A stretch of DNA of 39,486 nucleotides from an uncultured Chitinophagales bacterium (GCA_938023075.1 CALHDG010000047.1:1-39486), one strand, 5' to 3'; shown: positions 9,569 to 18,923, counted from the first letter of the stretch. Notes: generated by a model from the letters alone, not told the origin. Numbers and translations are program-made.

Positions 9569-11047
9569 ATGATTATTAAAACGAAACTGAAATCAGGTCA
9601 CCAACCATTTTTGTGTATAGAAATGCTGCAACAATTTTCTGCTAAAGAAATAAGCAGTTTTACCAACTTTGTAGAAAGCCGGTACTTTAACGGCGATGTG
9701 TTGGTGATTAAGTTATTAGCGGTTTTAAAACAACGGGTGTTAGGCTTATCATATATAGAGCAAGCTTTATTAGTGGAAGTATATCGAGAAACCTTTAATG
9801 AAAAAGTATCGAAAACCGGTTTAACTATGCAACAAAAAAAACAGTTGAATTATAAGTTGTGTGCTTTGCTGCGTTTAGCCGAACGGTTTTTGGTAATTGA
9901 AGGTTTAGAAGAACATTCAGCGTATTACTATGATATTTTATATGAAAAAATGTTAACCAAACGGCAATTCAAACTGTTTAACCGGCATATTAAAAAACAT
10001 CAAAAACAGTTTTTCAAGCCATCTCAAAAAAACAATAGGCATTATGAACAACAAGAAAAATTAGAAAAGCAAATATTGCATTATTTATTCATCAGCAACC
10101 AGTTAAACAAGCAAGATAATTTATCTGAGTTAATTTACAATACGGATTTGAATTACCTTATCAACAAACTAAAGCTAAACAGCACTTTACTTTTCCTTGA
10201 AGCAGTAACTGATAAAAAATACGATACTTCAAGTATTGAAGCTATGGCAGCACTTCTAAATTTACCTCAATATGCCAATCATCCATTAATTCAAATATAT
10301 TTGGCAGCCAATCAATTGACAAAAACACAAAGTGAAGCAGTTTATCGGAATTTGTTAGTTTTATTAGAACGGTACAGTTCAAGCATTATTAAATCTGATT
10401 TGAAGGGTTTTTATATAATTGCTGTCAATTTTTGTTCACGGCAAATACAAAAAGGACAGTTTGATTTTCAACATTTATTTATTCTATTCCAAATTATGGA
10501 TGAGCAAGAGTTGCTAATTGATAAGAACTTTATATCTGTTGATGAGTTAAAAACCATTGTGACGGCAGGTTGTAGAGTAGGTGAATTTAAATGGACGGTA
10601 CAAATGATCAAAAAGTATCAACCCTTTATTGAAAAAAAGGTAAGGGAAAGTGTGTATCACTTTAACCTCGGTGGAGTAGCCTTTTACCAGCAAGATTATG
10701 AAAAAGCCTTGCATCATTTTATTAGAGTAGAAAGTGTGAATTTGAATTACGATGTCAATTGCCGGGTAATTATGATGAAAGCCCATTACGAATGTGATCA
10801 GGAGTATGATGAGCGTACCATCCAAATTTTTCGCTCTGCCGAAAAGTATTTTAATGAAAACAAACAACTCACACCCAAAAACAAAAAAGCCTACAAAAAT
10901 TTTATTCGCACTTTAATAAATGTGTATCGCATCCGTTTTGGGGCAACTAAAATGAAGTTGGAGGATTTGAAAGCCAAATTGAAAAACCAGGAAGTGAATA
11001 GTGATAAGGCTTGGTTGTTGGGGAAGATTGGAGAACTTTTGCAATAG
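9569..11047 (+). CDS. Helical-repeat protein of unknown function (Bacteroidota type)
   Basis: A 492-residue cytoplasmic protein with no signal peptide or membrane segment. It is strongly helical and rich in Lys, Gln and Leu, with TPR/SEL1-like stretches toward the C-terminus (for example HFNLGGVAFYQQDYEKALHHF near 365-385). The N-terminal part (MLQQFSAKEISSFTNFVESRYFN) resembles the start of the protein at 13024 in layout (a short helix, 'S..E...F..F..S', then helical hairpins), so the two may be distant relatives. The first ATG is used; a start at the internal Met (MLQQ) would shorten it by 18 residues. No function is recognised. Confidence 0.8.
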   Translation: MIIKTKLKSGHQPFLCIEMLQQFSAKEISSFTNFVESRYFNGDVLVIKLLAVLKQRVLGLSYIEQALLVEVYRETFNEKVSKTGLTMQQKKQLNYKLCALLRLAERFLVIEGLEEHSAYYYDILYEKMLTKRQFKLFNRHIKKHQKQFFKPSQKNNRHYEQQEKLEKQILHYLFISNQLNKQDNLSELIYNTDLNYLINKLKLNSTLLFLEAVTDKKYDTSSIEAMAALLNLPQYANHPLIQIYLAANQLTKTQSEAVYRNLLVLLERYSSSIIKSDLKGFYIIAVNFCSRQIQKGQFDFQHLFILFQIMDEQELLIDKNFISVDELKTIVTAGCRVGEFKWTVQMIKKYQPFIEKKVRESVYHFNLGGVAFYQQDYEKALHHFIRVESVNLNYDVNCRVIMMKAHYECDQEYDERTIQIFRSAEKYFNENKQLTPKNKKAYKNFIRTLINVYRIRFGATKMKLEDLKAKLKNQEVNSDKAWLLGKIGELLQ

Positions 11048-11156
11048 CTCAAATCAACCATCTAAAAATTTGATTAAGTTGGTTTTCATCAATAAAATTA
11101 TGATCTTTGCTGCCCTTAAAAAATAAGCATCCATACTTAAAATTGATGATAGATTT

Positions 11157-12497
11157 ATGATTACTGCTTTAATTGTTGTATTTATATTAGGATATTTAGC
11201 GATTGTTTTTGAGCATCCTTTAAAATTAGACAAAACTGTACCGGCTTTAATTATGGGTGGCATTTGCTGGGCACTCATTTCGTTAGGACATTTAGAGGTG
11301 GTGGGCTACGATCACCAACTCGGCGACCAAAAAGATGTGTTACTGCACCATATTGGTAAAATAGCCGAAATATTGCTCTTTCTAATTGGTGCTATGACTA
11401 TTGTGGAATTAATCGATTTACACAAAGGCTTTTCGGTTATTACCAATAGAATACAAACCACCAACAAAACCAAGATGCTTTGGTTAATCTGTATCTTAGC
11501 CTTTTTCTTATCCGCTACTTTAGATAATCTGGCATCAACCATTGTGTTGGTATCGCTGTTGCGTAAATTAATACCGGATAAAACAGAGCGGCTTTGGTTT
11601 GTATCGATGGCAGTAATTGCTGCCAATGCCGGTGGTGCTTGGTCACCTATAGGCGATGTAACAACCACCATGCTGTGGATTGGCGGAAAAGTATCCACCG
11701 GAGGCTTGATAACCCGCTTAGTGTTACCATCAATAGTGTGCATTTTGGTGCCATTGCTAATTGCTTCTAACCTTAAAATTTTTAAAGGTAATATTACCCT
11801 TCCGTCAGACAGAGATTTTGATGCCAAAATCAAGGAAGAAAAACTGTTGAGTAGTAAGGTGATGTTGTTGGTTGGGGTCGGTGGTCTCATTTTCGTGCCA
11901 ATATTTAAAACACTTACGCATCTTCCACCGTATATGGGTATGATGCTGTCGCTTGGTGTAGTGTGGCTCGTATCAGAATATATTCATCCGGAAGAAGAAT
12001 TTGATACAGAAACCAAACATTTATACTCAGCGCACCACGCACTTTCACGAATTGAAATGTCGAGTATATTATTTTTCCTTGGCATATTAGTAGCCGTTGC
12101 TGCTTTAGAAAGTGTTGCCGTTATGGGGCACGATGGAACGCACAAAGTAGGCTTCCTTATGTCCATTGCAGAAACCATGCAAGAAGCCATTCCAAGCCAA
12201 AACATTGTCATTATTATTCTCGGCTTTTTGTCGGCTATTATTGATAATGTACCTTTGGTAGCCGCTTCAATGGGTATGTATACTTTCCCAACCGACGATT
12301 TTCTATGGCATTTCATTGCTTATTCTGCCGGCACCGGAGGCAGTATGTTAATCATCGGATCGGCTGCAGGGGTAGCCGCTATGGGTATGGAAAAAATTGA
12401 TTTCATCTGGTATTTGAAAAAAATATCCTGGTTGGCATTAGCCGGTTTTTTGGCAGGAGCAGCGGTTTGCATAGCCATGCAATCAGTGTTTGGTTAG
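11157..12497 (+). CDS. nhaD: Na+/H+ antiporter, NhaD type
   Basis: A 446-residue integral inner-membrane protein of the ion transporter (IT) superfamily with about 11-13 hydrophobic segments. It is expected to expel Na+ (or Li+) in exchange for protons and to support pH and salt homeostasis. The inverted-repeat fold is visible as two matching Asp-Asn motifs in hydrophobic segments: LDNLASTIV (Asp123-Asn124) in the first half and IIDNVPLVAAS in the second. AANAGGAWSPIGDVTTTM and the C-terminal AGTGGSMLIIGSAAG are also family-typical. The length fits the family. It stands alone, 109 bp after the preceding gene. Confidence 0.92.
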   Translation: MITALIVVFILGYLAIVFEHPLKLDKTVPALIMGGICWALISLGHLEVVGYDHQLGDQKDVLLHHIGKIAEILLFLIGAMTIVELIDLHKGFSVITNRIQTTNKTKMLWLICILAFFLSATLDNLASTIVLVSLLRKLIPDKTERLWFVSMAVIAANAGGAWSPIGDVTTTMLWIGGKVSTGGLITRLVLPSIVCILVPLLIASNLKIFKGNITLPSDRDFDAKIKEEKLLSSKVMLLVGVGGLIFVPIFKTLTHLPPYMGMMLSLGVVWLVSEYIHPEEEFDTETKHLYSAHHALSRIEMSSILFFLGILVAVAALESVAVMGHDGTHKVGFLMSIAETMQEAIPSQNIVIIILGFLSAIIDNVPLVAASMGMYTFPTDDFLWHFIAYSAGTGGSMLIIGSAAGVAAMGMEKIDFIWYLKKISWLALAGFLAGAAVCIAMQSVFG

Positions 12498-12603
12498 TTC
12501 AATCTTTTATAACACGCAAATCATTGCGAAATAAAATATTGTAGAACTTGTTCCGAGTATTACGGTAATTTTGGAAGCGAAACGAAAGGAGATATTTGCA
12601 AAC

Positions 12604-12687
12604 GGGCTGCCCGCCATCCGCTCAAATGCCGCAGCTTGGCTTCAAAAGCCTTGCTTCAGGCGGCATAACCACTGCTGTCGGGGCTAA
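12604..12687 (+). repeat. Variable-stem palindromic element, family B, copy 1
   Basis: The conserved left flank is GCCCGCCATCCGCTCAAAT and the conserved right flank is ATAACCACTGCTGTCGGGGC. Between them the arms ATGCCGC (12626-12632) and GCGGCAT (12660-12666) pair perfectly. The three other copies have the same flanks with different but still complementary arms. Confidence 0.85.
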
Positions 12688-12752
12688 TTTGCCAACTTCG
12701 CCCGGGTTTAATAACTTTCCAAATATCGTATCTTGTTCAATAATTACCGCTC

Positions 12753-12915
12753 AGTAGTCTGTCAAGTTCATGGTGTCGGATAAATTTAAGTAAAATTCGG
12801 AGGAGTACGAGGCGGAGGTTATCAAGCATAGCCTAAGCTATGGTTGATATTCTCCAACGAAGTAATCGTTCTAATTTTACCAAATTAACCGACAGTATGA
12901 GCTTGACTGACTACT
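12753..12915. repeat. 163-bp imperfect palindrome (MITE-like hairpin)
   Basis: The two halves match almost end to end: AGTAGTC at 12753 with GACTACT at 12909, TGTCGG with CCGACA, GTAAAATT with AATTTTAC, TATCAA with TTGATA, and the central ATAGCctaaGCTAT. Arm differences are scattered. ACGAGGCG and CAACGAAGTA near the centre also occur at equivalent places in family D. No coding sequence is inside. It lies between nhaD and the next gene. Confidence 0.8.
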
Positions 12916-12961
12916 CAATAATAATTTTATGAAAAGTCAGCAGTCTAAAGTTAAAAAAGGG

Positions 12962-12969
12962 TATATTTG
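12962..12969 (+). promoter_or_regulatory. Possible Bacteroidota -7 element (TATATTTG)
   Basis: It matches TAnnTTTG 54 bp upstream of the ATG at 13024. No TTG is present at the usual 19-nt spacing, so the call is weak. Confidence 0.3.
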
Positions 12970-13023
12970 AGCTTTCAATCTATTGTTTAATAGTTCATTA
13001 AAACCTTTTTACATCAACAGTCT

Positions 13024-14052
13024 ATGTCGAAATTAGATAAAACCTTCGAACTACTAAAGTCTTTAAATAAATCAGAAAAACGTTTTTTTAAAATTTACTC
13101 GGGTCGCCACGTTATTGGTGATCAAAACAAATATGTACAATTGTTTGATGCGATGGACAAACAAACGGTATATAATGAAGAACAGATTAAAGAAAACTTT
13201 AAAGACTACAAATTTGTAAACCGCATGCCGGTAGCCAAAGCTTATCTGTACGATTTAATGTTAAAAAGTATGAGTGCTTACCACAACCATCATAGCATAG
13301 AAGCCCAATTATATGACAATTTAAAGCAAATTCGTTTTCTATATAATAAAAAACTATACCAACAAGCCGAAATTTTGTTAGATAAAACCTTAAAGCTATC
13401 AAAAGATCAAGATTATTTAGAATTGATGCCCGAAATTATGCGTTGGAAGAAAAAGCTTATGGACTTAAATAATTATGCCATTACGCATCAAGAGTTAAAA
13501 CAACTTTGTTTTGACGAAGTAGATCAAATAGACCAATTAGAATTGGTGAATAAATTCTGGAAGTTACAAGCAACTTTATTAATATCTACCAACGAAACCA
13601 GCTTGTCATCGGATGCCATTAAAGCCATGGAAGACGTGTTTAACGAACGCTTTATGCAATTACCGGATAAGCAGTTGCCCTTTAGAGCAAGGTTTTTGAA
13701 GAATAAAATTTATGCTACTTATTTTTATCAGATTAACGATATTCAAAGCAGCTATAATTATCTGAAAGAAATGATGCACTTATTAGATAGTGTAAATTAT
13801 AAAACGGAGTTCTACTATAATGAATACATAGAGACGATTCATCGTTTATTAAATACAGCATCTAACCTTCATTTGCAAAAAGAACATCAATTTTATGTTG
13901 ACCGTTTGAGTGAATTATTTACTTCCAAAAACGATTTCAAATCAGGTCATATCAAAACTAAAATATCTGAAATTTACGAATATCATCTTACCCAAAAAAG
14001 CAATAAAAAAGAAAGTAAGCAACCGGCTATGGAAAAAATGGCTGCTGCTTAG
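13024..14052 (+). CDS. Helical-repeat protein of unknown function, upstream of recR
   Basis: A 342-residue, Lys/Gln/Leu-rich, almost wholly helical cytoplasmic protein with TPR-like hairpins and no signal peptide. The N-terminus (FELLKSLNKSEKRFFKIYSG) resembles in plan the N-terminus of the 492-residue protein at 9569. The last 20 residues are polar and low in complexity (KKESKQPAMEKMAAA). It ends 18 bp before recR, so the two are probably cotranscribed. That association is the only functional hint; no activity is claimed. Confidence 0.82.
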   Translation: MSKLDKTFELLKSLNKSEKRFFKIYSGRHVIGDQNKYVQLFDAMDKQTVYNEEQIKENFKDYKFVNRMPVAKAYLYDLMLKSMSAYHNHHSIEAQLYDNLKQIRFLYNKKLYQQAEILLDKTLKLSKDQDYLELMPEIMRWKKKLMDLNNYAITHQELKQLCFDEVDQIDQLELVNKFWKLQATLLISTNETSLSSDAIKAMEDVFNERFMQLPDKQLPFRARFLKNKIYATYFYQINDIQSSYNYLKEMMHLLDSVNYKTEFYYNEYIETIHRLLNTASNLHLQKEHQFYVDRLSELFTSKNDFKSGHIKTKISEIYEYHLTQKSNKKESKQPAMEKMAAA

Positions 14053-14070
14053 TTGATGTGATTGTAAAAT

Positions 14071-14694
14071 ATGGCAGACTATTCATCGAGCTTAATTGAA
14101 ACAGCGGTCAACGAGTTGGCACGTTTGCCGGGTATTGGCAAAAAAACAGCCTTACGGTTGGTGTTGCATTTGTTGAAACGTCCCATTCTTGAATCGGAAA
14201 ACTTGGGTAATGCCATTATTCAATTGCGACGAGATATTCAATTCTGTAGCCGGTGTTATAATGTTTCCGATGAGTTTATTTGTGCCATTTGCAACAATCC
14301 CTTAAGAAATAAAAAAACGATTTGTGTAGTTGAAAATATTCGAGACGTAATTGCCATTGAGCGCACCAATCAGTATCAGGGAGTTTATCATGTTTTAGGA
14401 GGCGTCATTTCTCCCATGGATGGAATTGGACCTGAAGCCTTAAAAATTGATGCTCTATTAAAACGAATTGAGAATGATGGAGTGGAAGAATTGATTATGG
14501 CTTTAAACCCAACTATGGATGGCGATACAACCATCTTTTACATTTCACAAAAAATTGAACATTTTAAAATAAAATTAACCACCCTTGCAAGAGGTGTTGC
14601 TTTTGGTGGCGATTTAGAATATGTAGATGAGCTAACTTTAGCCCGAAGCCTTGCCACCCGTACCAACTACGAAAATTATCTGATAAAAGAATAA
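14071..14694 (+). CDS. recR: Recombination mediator RecR
   Basis: A 207-residue protein of normal RecR length. It works with RecO (and RecF) to load RecA on gapped DNA during RecF-pathway repair. The helix-hairpin-helix is LPGIGKKTALRLV (19-31). The zinc finger is Cys59, Cys62, Cys71 and Cys74 (CSRC, CAIC). The Toprim domain starts with ICVVENIRDVIAIE, and the YHVLGGVISPMDGIGPE and ALNPTMDGD motifs are intact. The following gene starts 11 bp downstream, which suggests one transcript. Confidence 0.97.
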   Translation: MADYSSSLIETAVNELARLPGIGKKTALRLVLHLLKRPILESENLGNAIIQLRRDIQFCSRCYNVSDEFICAICNNPLRNKKTICVVENIRDVIAIERTNQYQGVYHVLGGVISPMDGIGPEALKIDALLKRIENDGVEELIMALNPTMDGDTTIFYISQKIEHFKIKLTTLARGVAFGGDLEYVDELTLARSLATRTNYENYLIKE

Positions 14695-14705
14695 GCATAG
14701 TAGCA

Positions 14706-16667
14706 GTGACCAAATTATCTATCATAATTGTTAACTACAACGTTAAGTATTTTTTAGAACAAGCCTTACGCTCTGTTCAAAATGCAATGCAAAATGTGGA
14801 GGAAGGTGAAGTGGAGGTTTTTGTAGTGGATAATAATTCGGAAGATGACTCGGTATCTTTTATTCAAGAAAAATTTGCTTGGGTACAATTAATTGAAAAT
14901 AAAGAAAATACGGGTTTTTCAACGGCAAACAACCAAGCTATTGCCTTAGCCAAAGGCGAATATGTGTTGCTGCTCAATCCTGATACGGTTATTGAGGAAG
15001 ATACTTTAAGTAAGGTGCTCCATTTTATGGATGCGCATCCAAAGGCGGGAGCTTTAGGCGTTAAAATGATTGACGGAGGCGGTAATTTCTTACCCGAATC
15101 TAAACGTGGATTGCCTAGCCCATTTGTAGCTTTTTGTAAAATATTTGGGCTGTCTGCTTTGTTTCCAAAATCAAAAAAATTTAATCAATACCATCTTGGC
15201 TTTTTAAGTGAAGACGAAACCCATGAAGTAGATGTGTTGTCCGGTGCTTTTATGTTGTTGCGCAAAACGATTTTAGATGAAGTAGGTTATTTAGATGAAA
15301 CCTTTTTTATGTATGGAGAAGATGTGGACCTATCGTACCGCATTCAACAAGCAGGCTTTCAAAATTATTATTTCCCCGAAACCACCATTATTCATTATAA
15401 AGGAGAAAGTACTAAAAAAGGCAGCTTAAATTATGTGAAAATGTTTTACAAATCGATGAGCATTTTTGCCGATAAACATTTTTCATCGGGTATGGCAGGC
15501 ATCTACCATTTTGCCATTCAACTTGCCATTATTTTTAGAGCCATCTTATCCGTAACCCACCGGTTTTTAAAACAACTATGGCAACCGGTTGTAGATGTGG
15601 TTATCATTTGGGGCGGTATACTTTTCATCAAAAAGCAATGGGTATTGTATATGAAAGCGGGTATTACTTACCCGGAAAATTTACTTTGGATCAATATACC
15701 ATTATATATATTGGTTTGGATAAGCAGTATTTTTTTAAGTGGCGGATATGATAAACCACTGAAAATTAATGCGGTTATAAAAGGGCTGCTAATTGGCACT
15801 GTTTTAATCGCAGCTTTATATGGTTTTTTACCGGAAAGTCTTCGTTTTTCGAGGGCAATTATTGTGTTAGGTGCAATTTGGAGCGTGTTTATGTTGGTGG
15901 GTTGGCGGTATTTGTTCAACTTCATTTTTCCTTCTGCTATTCCTTTTTTCTCAAAACAACTCAAACGGGTGGCTATTGCCGGTACTCATGAAGAGTCCAT
16001 CCGGGTGCAAGACTTGTTAAATCAAGTGGGTATTCAGTATCAATATGCGGGTAATATTCTGCCGGCTACCTCAGCCACTAAACATTCTGATAGTATTGGA
16101 CATTTAAATGATGTAAAAATCATCACTAAAAAATTACAGTTAGACGAAATTATATTTTGCAGTAAAGATATTTCGAGCAATAAAATTATTGCAATAATGA
16201 CCGGTTTGGGCGAACAAATGAGCTATAGAATAGTGCCTAAAGAAAGCAGCAGCATAGTTGGCAGCAACTCAAAAAACACGGCAGGCGATTTATATGCTAT
16301 TGACGTAAGTTTGAACATTGCCTTACCTGCGCAAAAAAGAAACAAAAGAGTTTTGGACTTAGCCGTCTGTTTGATTACCGCGATCTTATCTCCAATATTG
16401 CTTTTTTTATTTGATCGCCCTATGCAATTTTTTGCCAATTGGTGGAACGTTTTTATCGGACAATTTTCTTGGGTAGGTTATGTACCGACTGCTAATTACA
16501 ATTTGCCCAAGTTGAAAAAAGGGGTTTTAAAACCGGTAGAAAGCTCCTCTGAATTGACTAAGCAAACCCTTTATCGCCTCAATTTTTTGTATGCCAAAGA
16601 ATATACTACCCTCACCGATTGTAAGATTGTTTGGTATAATTGGCGCAAGATGGGGAGAAAGATTTGA
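14706..16667 (+). CDS. GT2 glycosyltransferase fused to a degenerate polyprenyl sugar-phosphate-transferase-like half
   Basis: A 653-residue protein starting with GTG; an upstream in-frame stop excludes a longer form. Residues 3-260 are a GT-A family 2 glycosyltransferase: SIIIVNYN, DNNSEDDS (42-49), the metal-binding region LLNPDTVI (NPD 91-93) and GEDVDLSYR (204-212). The rest resembles a sugar-phosphate transferase of the WcaJ/WbaP type: five hydrophobic segments (about 266-400), a Rossmann-like domain (420-515, RVAIAGTHEES) and a short KRVLDLAV + TM + GQFSWVGY tail (547-592). The usual catalytic stretch between the last TM and the 'SLVGPRP'-like motif is almost absent, so the second half is probably a membrane platform, not an enzyme. 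It likely adds a sugar to a lipid-linked or surface glycan at the inner membrane; donor and acceptor are unknown. Confidence 0.85.
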   Translation: MTKLSIIIVNYNVKYFLEQALRSVQNAMQNVEEGEVEVFVVDNNSEDDSVSFIQEKFAWVQLIENKENTGFSTANNQAIALAKGEYVLLLNPDTVIEEDTLSKVLHFMDAHPKAGALGVKMIDGGGNFLPESKRGLPSPFVAFCKIFGLSALFPKSKKFNQYHLGFLSEDETHEVDVLSGAFMLLRKTILDEVGYLDETFFMYGEDVDLSYRIQQAGFQNYYFPETTIIHYKGESTKKGSLNYVKMFYKSMSIFADKHFSSGMAGIYHFAIQLAIIFRAILSVTHRFLKQLWQPVVDVVIIWGGILFIKKQWVLYMKAGITYPENLLWINIPLYILVWISSIFLSGGYDKPLKINAVIKGLLIGTVLIAALYGFLPESLRFSRAIIVLGAIWSVFMLVGWRYLFNFIFPSAIPFFSKQLKRVAIAGTHEESIRVQDLLNQVGIQYQYAGNILPATSATKHSDSIGHLNDVKIITKKLQLDEIIFCSKDISSNKIIAIMTGLGEQMSYRIVPKESSSIVGSNSKNTAGDLYAIDVSLNIALPAQKRNKRVLDLAVCLITAILSPILLFLFDRPMQFFANWWNVFIGQFSWVGYVPTANYNLPKLKKGVLKPVESSSELTKQTLYRLNFLYAKEYTTLTDCKIVWYNWRKMGRKI

Positions 16668-16711
16668 TTCTTTTTTACATCTTACTAAACATAAATTAAA
16701 ATTCAGCTGTC

Positions 16712-18073
16712 ATCAAAACAACAAATAAAAAAATAGCAATTATTGGAGCAGGAATCAGCGGGTTGTCCCTCGCATGGTTTCTTGAAAAAAAAGGTTATCA
16801 AAACATTCACCTCTTTGAAAAAAACGCAACCATTGGAGGCATCTTGCAAACCGATGTTTTCAAAGAAAGTATTATAGAGCAAGCAGCGGAGTCGGTTGGT
16901 ATGTATCCAAAAACTATTATGCAATTATTGGAAGCCTTGGGTTTGTCTAACGAAATCATCTATCCTAAAACAGCACAATTTCAAATTTACGTAAATTGCA
17001 AATTACATAATCCACCACAAGGTTTACGATTTATGGTACCTACCCAAGTTGAACTTTTTAATAACAGTCCATTTTTTTCAGAAGCAGGAAAGTTGCGCAT
17101 TGTTGAGGAATTGAATGTTGCACCAATCACAACCCATAAAGAAGAGTCATTAAAAGATTTTGTACTCCGCCGTTTTGGTGAAGAAATGTATACCCGTTAT
17201 GCTGCTCCGGTATATGGAGGTATTTTTGGCTATGCTGCTGAGCAATTGAGTATTCAATCGGTTTTACCACAATTGCCGAAGTGGGAGAAAACATATGGAT
17301 CTATTACGAAGGCAGTTCAAACGCTGTATCCCGATTCTTTTTTGAATCAATCGCAGGCTTCAAAGTCAAGCTACAATTTTTTTAGTTTAAAAAATGGGAT
17401 GCATAGTTTACCCAAAACCATCGCTGAACAGCTAAATTATACACGCATCTTTTTAAATCATCCCATACAACAATTAAATTATAAAAATACTATTTGGAAA
17501 ATAGAAGAAGATAGTTTCGATTCAGTTTATATAACAACTGCTGCACCAATAGCATCTAAACTATTAGTCACCTCCTATCCTACCTTGAGCAAGCAGTTAA
17601 ACAAAATTCCCTTTAAGTCGGCAGGTATTGTAACCTTTATATTTAATCAACACGATATTGTTTTGGATAAAAACATCTCTGGAATTTTGTTGCCGGTTGA
17701 AGATTTCCCGGCATGTTCTGCCATTACTTTTAGTGCGAACAAATGGGCAAATAGAGTTGATGACTCTAAAGTAATGTTACGGCTTTATTTAAGGGATACT
17801 CCTTTGTTAGATCAACCAAAACGACAAATTGTTTCAATTGCTTTACAAAGTTTACAGCAATTAGTGCAGGTGAATAATCATCCTTTAAAGTCCCATTATA
17901 ATTTATGGCGTCATAGTCGACCGCTATATAAAATAGGGCATCAAGCCATGTTGCAAGAAATTGAACTTACCTTGAACAAACTGCCGGGCTTACAGTTATG
18001 TGGTTGCAGTTATAAGGGTAGTGGGCTTGCTAGCTTAGTTCATCAGTCGAAGGTTTTGGCTTTAGATGCTTGA
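16712..18073 (+). CDS. hemY: Protoporphyrinogen oxidase (FAD-dependent, HemY/PPOX type), no standard start codon
   Basis: The enzyme oxidises protoporphyrinogen IX to protoporphyrin IX in haem synthesis. The FAD-binding motif KKIAIIGAGISGLSLAWFLE and the following acidic turn (HLFEKNATIGG) are intact, as are YAAPVYGGIFGYAAEQLS and the C-terminal CGCSYKGSGLASLVHQS. About 453 residues fits the family (also called hemG in some schemes). The frame contains no ATG, GTG or TTG before the dinucleotide fold; the first standard option, TTG at 16763, would delete the GAGISG loop. ATC at 16712, giving (M)KTTNKKIAIIGAG, is the best candidate start; an in-frame stop lies at 16697. The gap to the preceding gene is 44 bp. 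Confidence 0.85.
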   Translation: MKTTNKKIAIIGAGISGLSLAWFLEKKGYQNIHLFEKNATIGGILQTDVFKESIIEQAAESVGMYPKTIMQLLEALGLSNEIIYPKTAQFQIYVNCKLHNPPQGLRFMVPTQVELFNNSPFFSEAGKLRIVEELNVAPITTHKEESLKDFVLRRFGEEMYTRYAAPVYGGIFGYAAEQLSIQSVLPQLPKWEKTYGSITKAVQTLYPDSFLNQSQASKSSYNFFSLKNGMHSLPKTIAEQLNYTRIFLNHPIQQLNYKNTIWKIEEDSFDSVYITTAAPIASKLLVTSYPTLSKQLNKIPFKSAGIVTFIFNQHDIVLDKNISGILLPVEDFPACSAITFSANKWANRVDDSKVMLRLYLRDTPLLDQPKRQIVSIALQSLQQLVQVNNHPLKSHYNLWRHSRPLYKIGHQAMLQEIELTLNKLPGLQLCGCSYKGSGLASLVHQSKVLALDA

Positions 18074-18152
18074 TTCAAAATTTAATGAAATTTAATAATA
18101 TGGGTGGAATAAGCGATTTACAATCTTCGTTCTTGTATCTAAAGTATAGCAG

Positions 18153-18923
18153 ATGCATCATTCAATATTTTGGAAGAACCATTTTCAAGACAATCTAAAA
18201 AAGCAACGAATAGATTGGAGCATTTCACCCACAATAACGGATGAAGAAAAAAAGAAAGTACTGAATTCTTTAAGCGCATGGCAATTGGGGGAAACGAGTG
18301 ACGGAAAACATTTGTTGTTAGCTGCGGCCCAATATGCCAAGCGAATAGAGGATACAGAGTATGTAGAAGCTGTAAAATTATTTATTAAAGAAGAACAAAA
18401 GCACGGGAGTAATCTGGGAATTTATATTGATAAAATTGGGGAACAGCGCAAGCAAAAAGATTGGGGAGACACTTTATTTAGACAGGTCAGGTATTTTAAT
18501 CGAAGTATGGAGTTATGGACAATTTCAGTAATTATAGTTGAAAGTGCAGCTCAAATTTTTTACCAAGCACTGTTAGATGCGACCAACTGTCAACTATTAA
18601 AATCAATATGTAAAGATATTATTATTGATGAAGCGCATCATATCAAATTTCAAAATGAACGCTTGTATATATTGTTTCAAGAAAAAGGATTTTACAATAA
18701 AGCTATTAGTATAGGTTTATATGGGCTTCTGTTTTTTGTTACCATCCACGCTATTTGGTTTGGTCATCATACTGCTTTTAAAGCCGGTGGAATTCATAAA
18801 AAAGAATTTATGCGTCAAATGTATTTCAAGTTTTTTAATAGTATGAAATATGTTCACGCTACCTTTCCAAAAATTTCTGATAAACGAATACGTAAAGATG
18901 TTCAAACTTTTCCGGCAACTTAA
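18153..18923 (+). CDS. Ferritin-like diiron protein of unknown activity
   Basis: A 256-residue protein with a four-helix diiron signature: Glu81-x2-His84 in KEEQKHG, Glu130 in IIVESAAQ, and Glu160-x2-His163 in IDEAHHIKF. An earlier Glu (47 or 66) could complete the site. A hydrophobic stretch at about 184-204 may attach it to the membrane. The metal site suggests an oxygen-using oxidase, hydroxylase or desaturase, but the substrate cannot be read from the sequence. It follows the haem gene at 79 bp on the same strand and is the last gene before the repeat island. Confidence 0.75.
   Translation: MHHSIFWKNHFQDNLKKQRIDWSISPTITDEEKKKVLNSLSAWQLGETSDGKHLLLAAAQYAKRIEDTEYVEAVKLFIKEEQKHGSNLGIYIDKIGEQRKQKDWGDTLFRQVRYFNRSMELWTISVIIVESAAQIFYQALLDATNCQLLKSICKDIIIDEAHHIKFQNERLYILFQEKGFYNKAISIGLYGLLFFVTIHAIWFGHHTAFKAGGIHKKEFMRQMYFKFFNSMKYVHATFPKISDKRIRKDVQTFPAT

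Noticed and set aside
12604-12687. Family B elements as integron attC sites
   Set aside because: attC sites also keep structure more than sequence, but the RYYYAAC/GTTRRRY core pair is not present at the ends and no cassette array or integrase is seen.
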